NCBI GenBank assembly: GCA_011390235.1
Contig: JAABSS010000137.1
Location: forward strand, 1-14,132
Length of the DNA: 14,132 bases
Origin: Desulfotignum sp.
GTDB lineage: Bacteria > Desulfobacterota > Desulfobacteria > Desulfobacterales > Desulfobacteraceae
Direction: 5' to 3'
Below are positions 1-5,721 of the stretch, in pieces. A program made the translations under genes and the position numbers. The notes beneath the pieces are model-generated. The model saw only the letters and a list, made by a program, of their open reading frames with translations. It did not search any database and was not told the origin of the DNA. Within the stretch, counting starts at the first letter, position 1. The number at the start of each line of letters is the position of its first letter.

Positions 1-881
1 AACCAACACAGATGCTGGAAGGCGCTATCTTCTGCCCGGAAGGCGGGTATGTGAACGACCCTGCCCTGTCCGCCCACAATATCATGCGGGCTGCTGAAGC
101 AAAAGGCGGAGAGTTCATGTTCAACGCGGAAGTGGTGGACATCAGAAGCGAAAACGGCAAAGTGACCGGTATCACCCTCAAAGACGGCACCCGGATCGAT
201 GCGGACATTGTGGTCAACGTGGGCGGCCCCCATTCCTTCAAGATCAACCAGATGGCTGAAGGGGTATATGAAGGCTGCAACATCAAAACCAAATCCCTGC
301 GCCACGAGGTCATGTACTGCCCGTCTCCGGAAGATTATGATTATCTCAACGACGGATACCACATGTCTGACGGCGACATCGGCTGCTATGTCAGGCCGGA
401 GGTGGGCAACCTGTTCCTCATCGGTTCTGAAGACCCGGACTGCGACCCCCAGGAATGGGTGGACCCTGATGAATTTTATGCCGGCAAAGGGGGACACGGC
501 AAGGACAATGTGCTCACAGACGAGCAGTGGAAAGCCCAGTGCTACCGTCTGGGAAAACGGATCCCCACCCTCCAGGTACCCAACCAGCCCAAAGGGGTTG
601 TGGACCTGTATGACTGCTCTGATGACTGGATTCCGGTGTATGACAAATCCGATCTTGGCGGATTTTACATGGCCATCGGCACCTCAGGCAACCAGTACAA
701 GAATGCACCGGTTGTGGGCCGTATGATGGCCGAACTCATCGATGCCTGTGAAAAAGGCCTGGACCATGACAAGGAACCGTTCCAGTATGAGTTCAAATAC
801 ACCAAACGCACCCTTGACGTGGGCTTTTTCTCCAGAAAACGGGAGATCAATTATGACTCCAGCTTTTCTGTAAACGGATAG
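1..881 (+). CDS. FAD-dependent oxidoreductase of the DAO family, C-terminal part (5' end outside window)
   Basis: The reading frame is open from the window edge (first full codon at 3), so the N-terminal FAD-binding GxGxxG motif is missing and 293 residues are visible. It resembles the C-terminal two thirds of DAO (glycine/D-amino-acid oxidase, sarcosine or dimethylglycine dehydrogenase) proteins. Visible features are a Rossmann-type segment ending in DADIVVNVGGPHS and the late motif AIGTSGNQYKNAPVVGR, which in this family contacts the flavin. No GcvT-like folate domain follows, unlike true sarcosine and dimethylglycine dehydrogenases. The etfB-etfA pair directly downstream implies that it passes electrons to ETF rather than to oxygen, so dehydrogenase is a better word than oxidase. 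The substrate is unknown; a secondary or N-methylated amine or an amino acid is my inference. The family is fairly sure, the substrate is not. Confidence 0.8.
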   Translation, partial: PTQMLEGAIFCPEGGYVNDPALSAHNIMRAAEAKGGEFMFNAEVVDIRSENGKVTGITLKDGTRIDADIVVNVGGPHSFKINQMAEGVYEGCNIKTKSLRHEVMYCPSPEDYDYLNDGYHMSDGDIGCYVRPEVGNLFLIGSEDPDCDPQEWVDPDEFYAGKGGHGKDNVLTDEQWKAQCYRLGKRIPTLQVPNQPKGVVDLYDCSDDWIPVYDKSDLGGFYMAIGTSGNQYKNAPVVGRMMAELIDACEKGLDHDKEPFQYEFKYTKRTLDVGFFSRKREINYDSSFSVNG

Positions 882-903
882 CACAAACCAGCCGCACAGC
901 CCA

Positions 904-933
904 CCTGTCCCGGCAGATACCTGCCGGGACAGG
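904..933 (+). other. Perfect 13-bp intercistronic hairpin
   Basis: The arms CCTGTCCCGGCAG (904-916) and CTGCCGGGACAGG (921-933) are exact reverse complements around the tetraloop ATAC. On the + strand the stem is followed by seven A (934-940), not T, and on the - strand the T run precedes the stem, so it is not a canonical intrinsic terminator in either direction. It sits 22 bp after the dehydrogenase stop and 29 bp before etfB. An RNA hairpin that stabilises or separates the upstream message is the likely role, by inference. Confidence 0.75.
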
Positions 934-962
934 AAAAAAACATAGAAACTGGTGTTGATATA

Positions 963-1736
963 ATGCAAATTTATGTGTGTATAAAACATGTGCCGGATTC
1001 AGCCGCCAATATCCACATCCTGGATGGTATCCGGATCGATGAAAAAGTGGCGTTTTTGCTGAACCCCTACGATGAACATGCAGTAACCGAGGCGGCAGCC
1101 TTGAAAAAAAAGGTGCAGGACAGTGAGATAATTGCGGTGTGCCTGGGAAAACCGGATGCAGAAAAAACCATCCGGACCGCCATGGCCATGGGTGTTGACA
1201 GAGGCATTCTGGTGGAGACCGATGAAGTCTGCGACAGCATGACCACGGCCCGGGCCCTGCACGCAGCCATTGTGAAGGACGGATCTGCCGACATTATTTT
1301 CACCGGCAAAGAATCCATAGACAGCGAAGGCATGCAGACCCAGTTCCGCATCGGGGCCTTGTTTGGTTTTCCCGTGGTGACCAATGCCGCATCCCTTGAT
1401 GTCACATCCGGCAAGGCGGTTGTCACCTGTGAACTGTCCGGGGGCAGAACCCGCACATTTGAACTGGCCCTGCCTTGTGTGGTGGGGGCGGGACGGGGAT
1501 TGAACACCCCGGGATATCCGACCTTTCCTGATGTGGTCAAGGCCCGCAAAAAACCCATTACAACAATTTCCCTGGACAGCCTGTCCATCACCCCTGCTGC
1601 CGGCGGATCAGCAAAAACCGTTGCACTCGCACCGCTGGTGCAGAAACGCTCTCCCAAAAAAATTACAGGAACCCCGGCAGACCAGGCAAAAGAGATCATC
1701 AGAATTTTACGGCAGGAGGCAAAGGTGTTGGCATGA
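963..1736 (+). CDS. etfB: Electron transfer flavoprotein beta subunit
   Basis: This 257-residue protein matches the usual EtfB length (about 250-265). The N-terminus MQIYVCIKHVPD and the body pattern LNPYDEHAVTEAAALK are typical of the EtfB fold. The C-terminal FPDVVKARKKPI corresponds to the beta-subunit signature before the arm that grips EtfA. The nucleotide-binding loop reads GKESIDSEGMQT at residues 115-126, where many housekeeping EtfB proteins have a DGDT(A/G)Q-type sequence, so this belongs to a divergent ETF branch. With EtfA it forms a soluble FAD/AMP-binding carrier that accepts electrons from the upstream flavin dehydrogenase and delivers them, probably, to an ETF:quinone oxidoreductase not present here. 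The Shine-Dalgarno is weak (GGTG at 955-958). It overlaps etfA by 4 bp (ATGA), indicating coupled translation. Confidence 0.93.
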   Translation: MQIYVCIKHVPDSAANIHILDGIRIDEKVAFLLNPYDEHAVTEAAALKKKVQDSEIIAVCLGKPDAEKTIRTAMAMGVDRGILVETDEVCDSMTTARALHAAIVKDGSADIIFTGKESIDSEGMQTQFRIGALFGFPVVTNAASLDVTSGKAVVTCELSGGRTRTFELALPCVVGAGRGLNTPGYPTFPDVVKARKKPITTISLDSLSITPAAGGSAKTVALAPLVQKRSPKKITGTPADQAKEIIRILRQEAKVLA

Positions 1737-2680
1737 AAAAGACAGGAATCCTCATTGAAATGGAAAATGGCAGGGTCAAGGAGACCAGTCTCGGGATGAT
1801 CACCCTGGCTGCCCGGACAAAAGCCGATCTGTACGCCCTGGTTCTGGACGGCGTGGATGATGCCGCCTGCGATATTCTGGCGCAATACGGCATCACCACG
1901 GTTGTGGACCTGGGCCTTGCTTCTGCCCCTGAGATCCGCATGAACCCTGCAGTACGGGCTGATGCGGCTGCACAGGCTGCCCAAAAGCTGGATCTGGATG
2001 TCATTTTCGGGCTTTCCAGTGCAGACGGCAAAGATCTCATCCCCCGGGTGGCTGCCTTGCTGGACGCCCCGCTGGTCATGGACTGTCTGGATGTGGACCT
2101 GGAAAAAAATATTGCCAGAACCTCCCAGTATTCAGGAAAGGTGCTGGCTGACATCCAGCTGACAGGAGATGTGGTGATCTTCGGAATCAGGCCCAATGCA
2201 AAGCAGCCCGTACCCTCCCCTGTACAGGCAAAAAAAATCACTGTGGCTTCAGACAGCACTGTGCCTGCAGATTTTGTCCTTGTGTCCCGGGATGACGGTG
2301 AAAACAGCAGCCGGGCCAGCCTGGCAGAGGCAGATATTATCGTTGCCGGAGGCCGGGGATTGAAAAACAAAGACAATTTTTCTTTGATTTTTGACTGCGC
2401 CGAAAAAATGAATGCCGCTGTGGCGGCTTCCCGGGTGGCTGTGGATGAAGGATGGGTGCCATATGCCTATCAGGTGGGACAGACCGGGGAAAAAGTCAGC
2501 CCCCAGGTCTACCTTGCTTTTGGGATATCAGGTTCCATCCAGCATTTTGCCGGCATGAAAACCGCCAGAATGGTCATTGCCGTGAACAAGGATGACAATA
2601 CCGCCATAATGGCCAACTGTGATTACCAGGTCCCGGGAGATGTGTTTGAGATCCTGCCCGAACTGATCAGGCTCTTGTAA
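1733..2680 (+). CDS. etfA: Electron transfer flavoprotein alpha subunit
   Basis: The protein has 315 residues, normal for EtfA. The first 190 residues or so form the alpha/beta N-domain shared with EtfB. The C-terminal FAD-binding domain is clear: GGRGL, then AAVAASRVAVDEGWVP, YQVGQTGEKVSP, AFGISGSIQHFAGM and VIAVNKDDNTAI in the order expected for FAD-holding EtfA. All the recognisable flavin contacts are present, so it looks functional. The ATG overlaps the etfB stop as ATGA, with an internal GGCAGGAGG Shine-Dalgarno in the end of etfB. The sigma-54 activator begins 1 bp after its stop, so the genes are almost certainly co-transcribed. Its dedicated position next to a DAO-type dehydrogenase suggests a catabolic ETF rather than a beta-oxidation one; this last point is inference. 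Confidence 0.95.
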   Translation: MKKTGILIEMENGRVKETSLGMITLAARTKADLYALVLDGVDDAACDILAQYGITTVVDLGLASAPEIRMNPAVRADAAAQAAQKLDLDVIFGLSSADGKDLIPRVAALLDAPLVMDCLDVDLEKNIARTSQYSGKVLADIQLTGDVVIFGIRPNAKQPVPSPVQAKKITVASDSTVPADFVLVSRDDGENSSRASLAEADIIVAGGRGLKNKDNFSLIFDCAEKMNAAVAASRVAVDEGWVPYAYQVGQTGEKVSPQVYLAFGISGSIQHFAGMKTARMVIAVNKDDNTAIMANCDYQVPGDVFEILPELIRLL

Positions 2681-2681
2681 G

Positions 2682-4148
2682 ATGAACCGTTTATCACACC
2701 ACAATGCCAGAAAATTCCTGTTCGGCCTGGATAATGCCAACTTTCTGGCCATATTTGACGAATACAGTGACGGGGTGCTTATCACCGACAAAGACGGTAT
2801 CATCGTCTATTACAACCATGCCATGTCCCGCATCGATGAACTGGACCCAAAAAACGCCATTCTCAACCGTGTGACTGAGGTGTATGACCTGGATGATCAC
2901 ACCAGCCTGATCATGCGCTGCCTTCACACCCGGCGCCCCATCATTGATGAGCCCATCTACTACCGGACCCGCATGGGAAAATTTGCCAATACCATCCACA
3001 ATGTCCATCCCATCTTCAACAAAAACAAGCTTGTGGGGTCCATCTGTTTTGTGCGCGATTTCAATGTTCTCACTGAAACCCTCTCATCCATGCACCTGCC
3101 GGACAGCCAGTACCGCATGCATCATCATGAGATCACTTTTGATACCATCATCGGCCAGGATCCGGCACTGAAGGATGCCCTGAACGCGGCCCGCATGGCA
3201 GCCAACACCCCCTCTCCGGTGATGCTGTACGGAGAGACCGGCACAGGCAAGGAATTGTTTGCAAGGGCCATCCACAACCACAGCCCCAGGCATGAAAAAA
3301 AATATACCCCGGTCAATTGTGCGGCGATTCCGGAGAACCTGCTGGAAGGTATATTGTTCGGTACCTCCAAAGGGGCGTTCACCGGTTCCATCAACAAGGC
3401 CGGTTTGTTTGAACGCACCAGCCAGGGCACCATATTTCTGGATGAAATCAATTCCATGCCTGTGGGCCTCCAAAGCAAGATCCTGCGCATTGTACAGGAA
3501 GGAAAAGTGCGGCGGGTGGGGGCACTCAAGGAAATAAAATTTGATTTGAAAATCATCTCCTCGGTGAATCAGGACCCCCATATTTCCATTGCCGACGGCA
3601 GCCTGCGCTCAGATCTGTTTTATCGCTTAGGGGTGGTATTCATCCATATTGTTCCCCTGCGTGACCGCATTGCAGACCTGCCCCTGCTGGTAAACCATTT
3701 TATTGCCAAACACAACAAGGTCCTGGGCAGACAGGTGCGGGGAATAGACCACCAGGTCATGGACATGTTCAGCCGATACAACTGGCCCGGCAATGTCCGG
3801 GAACTGGAGCATGTGATTGAAGGGGCCATGAATATCATGGGCCAGGATGATCAGATCCGGACAACCTATCTCCAGTCACACTTTGCCAATGGCTGCGGCA
3901 TGATTCGGCCGTCAAACCCCAGATCTTTGCGCAGGACCACTGCATATATTCCCGGACACAAAGACAGGGAAGCACAAGACTCAAACCTGATGTTCAACAA
4001 AAAAGAACATGAAAAAAAAATGGTCTGGCAGGCATTGATGCAGTATCGGGGCAATGTCACCCGGGCTGCCGGAAAACTGGGAATTTCCCGGCAGCTGCTG
4101 TATTATAAAATGAAAAAATTCAACCTGTCCCGGGAGGCGTTTCAATAA
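2682..4148 (+). CDS. Sigma-54-dependent transcriptional activator, PAS-AAA+-HTH (RocR/BkdR-like)
   Basis: This is a 488-residue bacterial enhancer-binding protein. A PAS-like sensor covers roughly residues 20-135 (FDEYSDGVLITDKDGIIVYY). The AAA+ domain has Walker A GETGTGKE at 184-191, the sigma-54 contact loop GAFTGS at 231-236 (the common form is GAFTGA), Walker B GTIFLDE at 249-255 and WPGNVREL at 368-375. A Fis-type helix-turn-helix is at 457-480 (GNVTRAAGKLGISRQLLYYK). The phrase ILFGTSKGAFTGS is characteristic of the RocR/BkdR branch, which activates amino-acid catabolism. There is no receiver domain, so it probably senses a small ligand through PAS. It starts 1 bp after the etfA stop with no Shine-Dalgarno of its own beyond the coding end of etfA, suggesting translational coupling. 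It most likely activates this dehydrogenase-ETF operon; any -24/-12 promoter would lie upstream of the window. Confidence 0.92.
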   Translation: MNRLSHHNARKFLFGLDNANFLAIFDEYSDGVLITDKDGIIVYYNHAMSRIDELDPKNAILNRVTEVYDLDDHTSLIMRCLHTRRPIIDEPIYYRTRMGKFANTIHNVHPIFNKNKLVGSICFVRDFNVLTETLSSMHLPDSQYRMHHHEITFDTIIGQDPALKDALNAARMAANTPSPVMLYGETGTGKELFARAIHNHSPRHEKKYTPVNCAAIPENLLEGILFGTSKGAFTGSINKAGLFERTSQGTIFLDEINSMPVGLQSKILRIVQEGKVRRVGALKEIKFDLKIISSVNQDPHISIADGSLRSDLFYRLGVVFIHIVPLRDRIADLPLLVNHFIAKHNKVLGRQVRGIDHQVMDMFSRYNWPGNVRELEHVIEGAMNIMGQDDQIRTTYLQSHFANGCGMIRPSNPRSLRRTTAYIPGHKDREAQDSNLMFNKKEHEKKMVWQALMQYRGNVTRAAGKLGISRQLLYYKMKKFNLSREAFQ

Positions 4149-4185
4149 CAGCCATGCCCGGCGGGCACAAGAAAACATGAAAGCT

Positions 4186-4280
4186 GTTAGCTTTTAGTGC
4201 CTTACTCCTCAGTTTCTATTAAAAAAACAAGAAAATGAGGAGGGACAAATGGGTTGCGGGTTTCCCGCGTTAGCTTTTAG
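4186..4280. repeat. 12-bp direct repeat flanking a hairpin-rich segment
   Basis: GTTAGCTTTTAG occurs exactly at 4186-4197 and again at 4269-4280. The 71 bp between the copies contain two inverted repeats: the imperfect dyad at 4205-4242 and a short GCGGG-TTT-CCCGC stem at 4256-4268. The segment lies in the 183-bp gap between the convergent activator gene and nadE. A small inserted element with terminal or target duplications, or a dispersed intergenic repeat, are both possible; whether other copies exist in the genome cannot be judged here. Confidence 0.5.
4205..4242 (+). promoter_or_regulatory. Hairpin that would sequester a strong Shine-Dalgarno
   Basis: CTCCTCA (4205-4211) pairs with TGAGGAG (4236-4242), and after one mismatch TTTCT (4213-4217) pairs with AGAAA (4230-4234), leaving a 12-nt A-rich loop. 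The 3' arm contains most of AGGAGG (4238-4243), which stands 5 nt before an ATG at 4249. As RNA on the + strand the structure would hide this ribosome-binding site. There is no T-run after the stem on either strand, so it does not look like an intrinsic terminator. Confidence 0.4.
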
Positions 4281-4323
4281 CCGCTTCGCTGTTTTTGGAT
4301 GGCATGTTGCCGGCTGCTTTTGA
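4249..4323 (+). CDS. Possible 24-residue hydrophobic micro-ORF
   Basis: An ATG at 4249 follows AGGAGG (4238-4243) with a 5-nt spacer, the best Shine-Dalgarno of this gap, and reads 24 codons to TGA at 4321-4323. The product would be mostly hydrophobic (Ala, Phe, Gly, Val, Leu) with one Arg and one His, the sort of composition seen in small membrane peptides. The second 12-bp direct repeat lies inside it. The length is so short that chance is a serious alternative, and no family can be recognised. Only the combination of a good ribosome-binding site and its sequestration by the hairpin makes it worth listing. Confidence 0.18.
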   Translation: MGCGFPALAFSRFAVFGWHVAGCF

Positions 4324-4331
4324 TACACAGA

Positions 4332-5123
4332 TTAGTGCCGCAAATCATCTGGGATGTAACATACCGGTATGGGATCCATTTTGTGGCGGTTGGCGGCATG
4401 CAGTTTGTTGAAAATTGCCAGCACCTGTTTCTGTCTCTCATCCAGCACCACATCCTTTTTTTCTTCTTCCGGCAGGGCATTATGGGCCATGGCCCACTCC
4501 AGTTCTGCATAACTGGCACCGATCTGGTTTTCATCTGTGCGGTTATCTTCCCACAGCCCGTCAGTGGGAGGGGCAGCTATGATTTCTTCTGCAACACCCA
4601 GGGCCCGGGCAAGGGCATACACCTCTGATTTGAGCAGGTCTGCAATGGGTGAAATATCCACCCCTCCATCCCCGTATTTGGTGTAAAATCCCACCCCGAA
4701 ATCCTCGACTTTGTTGCCGGTACCAGCCACCAGCAGCCGGTTGTGGGAGGCAAAGGCGTAAAGGGCAAGCATTCTGAGACGGGCCTTGGTATTGGCCATG
4801 GTCAGCTTGTCCTGGATATCAGAAGGAAAAGTATCCTGGATACTGGAAAATACCGGTGTCAGGTCCAGGTCAACAGCGGTGACGTTGGGAAAATTGGCTG
4901 TAAGCCATGCATTGTGGGCAGCCGCCCGGGACAACTGGTCTGAAGCCTGAGAAACAGGCAGGTTCAAAACCATGGTGGGCTTTTCGGTCCTGGCGCACAG
5001 GGTGGATGTGACAGCAGAATCAATACCGCCGGATACCCCCACACAAAAGCCTGTGAGACCTGAATTTTCCAGATAATTGTCAAGCCAGCCCACAATATGA
5101 TGGATTATTTTTTCAGTCTGCAT
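4332..5123 (-). CDS. nadE: NAD+ synthetase, ammonia-dependent type
   Basis: From the ATG at 5123 the protein has 263 residues, the size of a single-domain NadE without a glutaminase domain. It amidates deamido-NAD to NAD using ATP and ammonia in the cytoplasm. The PP-loop SGGIDS is at residues 31-36. Further family marks are GTGNKVEDFGVGFYTKYGDG (134-153), which contacts deamido-NAD, then DISPIADLLKSEVY and PTDGLWEDNRTDENQIG. An in-frame GTG at 5171 would add 16 residues but has no Shine-Dalgarno, and that extension coincides with promoter hexamers, so I prefer 5123. That ATG also lacks a Shine-Dalgarno; see the promoter entry. It is convergent with the activator gene and lies 79 bp downstream of the thiamine-binding gene, also on the minus strand. 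Confidence 0.92.
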   Translation of the reverse strand: MQTEKIIHHIVGWLDNYLENSGLTGFCVGVSGGIDSAVTSTLCARTEKPTMVLNLPVSQASDQLSRAAAHNAWLTANFPNVTAVDLDLTPVFSSIQDTFPSDIQDKLTMANTKARLRMLALYAFASHNRLLVAGTGNKVEDFGVGFYTKYGDGGVDISPIADLLKSEVYALARALGVAEEIIAAPPTDGLWEDNRTDENQIGASYAELEWAMAHNALPEEEKKDVVLDERQKQVLAIFNKLHAANRHKMDPIPVCYIPDDLRH

Positions 5124-5129
5124 GGAATG

Positions 5130-5159
5130 TTTATACCCAAATCTGTCTCTTTGTGTCAA
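5130..5159 (-). promoter_or_regulatory. Near-consensus sigma-70-type promoter of nadE
   Basis: On the minus strand TTGACA (5159-5154) and TATAAA (5135-5130) are separated by 18 bp, 11 of 12 consensus bases. Only 6 nt lie between the -10 hexamer and the nadE ATG at 5123, so transcription would start at or next to the A of the ATG. That predicts a leaderless mRNA, consistent with the absence of a Shine-Dalgarno. Confidence 0.6.
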
Positions 5160-5202
5160 TAGGGTTTCCACACCGGGACTGTTTCATGAACCTTTGCTTT
5201 TT

Positions 5203-5508
5203 TTACGCTTTTTGTAACTTTTCCTGAACACTTTTTACCTTGTCTTCCATGGTCTGATCCCGGTCGGTTCTGGTTCCAAGCTTGATGGTTGTAGTAATCC
5301 TCGGGGCACCCATCTGGTGGATTTTTTCATGGCATTTTTTGACTGCCTGAAAGACAGCATCATAGTCACCTTCGATGTTTGTCCCATATGCGTGCAGTTC
5401 TGATTTCAGGCCTGCTTCAGCAATAACTTCATGGCAGGCTGCAACGTATCTGGAGACGGAAAGGCCTACCCCCAGGGGAACTACACACAGATCAATAATA
5501 ACTTTCAT
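5203..5508 (-). CDS. Thiamine-binding protein of the MTH1187/YkoF family
   Basis: The 101-residue protein starts at the ATG at 5508, chosen because AAGGAG (plus 5515-5520) stands 6 nt upstream; a longer in-frame start at 5541 would place this ribosome-binding site inside the gene. Sequence marks of the UPF0045/MTH1187 family are the N-terminal VIIDLCVVPLGVGLSVSRYV, the central ELHAYGTNIEGDYDAVF and the C-terminal GAPRITTTIKLGTRTD followed by a helix ending DKVKSVQEKL. Structures of the family show a ferredoxin-like fold that binds thiamine or a related small ligand. The cellular role is unsettled; thiamine binding or salvage is the usual suggestion. No thiamine-biosynthesis gene or TPP riboswitch is visible here. 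A TATAAA stands at 5535-5530 on the minus strand without a convincing -35 box. Confidence 0.85.
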   Translation of the reverse strand: MKVIIDLCVVPLGVGLSVSRYVAACHEVIAEAGLKSELHAYGTNIEGDYDAVFQAVKKCHEKIHQMGAPRITTTIKLGTRTDRDQTMEDKVKSVQEKLQKA

Positions 5509-5622
5509 TACCAACTCCTTCAATAAAGATTTATATTCCAACCCAGTACATTGTAGTCAGGTCCTGTACAGCTTGCAATAGGAGTTTTCCATGTTTTCAA
5601 CCAGGGCATGAAAAGGTTTTGT

Positions 5623-5652
5623 TTGACAGAAAGGGAGCACCTGTCCTACATA
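5623..5652 (+). promoter_or_regulatory. Weak candidate promoter of the HDOD-phosphatase gene
   Basis: TTGACA at 5623-5628 matches the -35 consensus exactly, but the best placed -10 (TACATA, 5647-5652, 18-bp spacer) matches only three of six bases. It would give a leader of about 60 nt before the ATG at 5722. Nothing better is visible in the 213-bp gap 5509-5721, which holds no gene that I can support. Confidence 0.25.
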
Positions 5653-5721
5653 TCATAAGACAACACCCCGCTGTGAAAATCCATTGGCCTGAAAACTGTT
5701 ACCATAGATCGGAATCTGCTG

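Noticed and set aside
904..940. Hairpin followed by A7 as an intrinsic terminator
   Set aside because: The homopolymer is A on the + strand and lies before, not after, the stem on the - strand, so neither strand gives a stem followed by a U-tract.
1067..2376. Long antisense open frames opposite etfB and etfA
   Set aside because: They mirror the codon pattern of the strongly supported etf genes, have low-complexity Ser/Ala/Arg-rich translations and no ribosome-binding site or recognisable domain.
4291..4315. TGGCAT/TTGC pair as a sigma-54 promoter
   Set aside because: The two elements are only 2 bp apart instead of the required spacing, and no other -24/-12 match was found in the gaps of the window.
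5580..5611. Six-codon minicistron with AGGAG and ATG at 5591 upstream of the HDOD gene
   Set aside because: It lies upstream of the only -35-like hexamer (5623), is very short and ends over 100 nt before the next gene; coincidence is likely.
5509..5721. Possible TPP riboswitch upstream of the thiamine-binding gene
   Set aside because: No CUGAGA or other conserved TPP aptamer element is seen on either strand of the gap.
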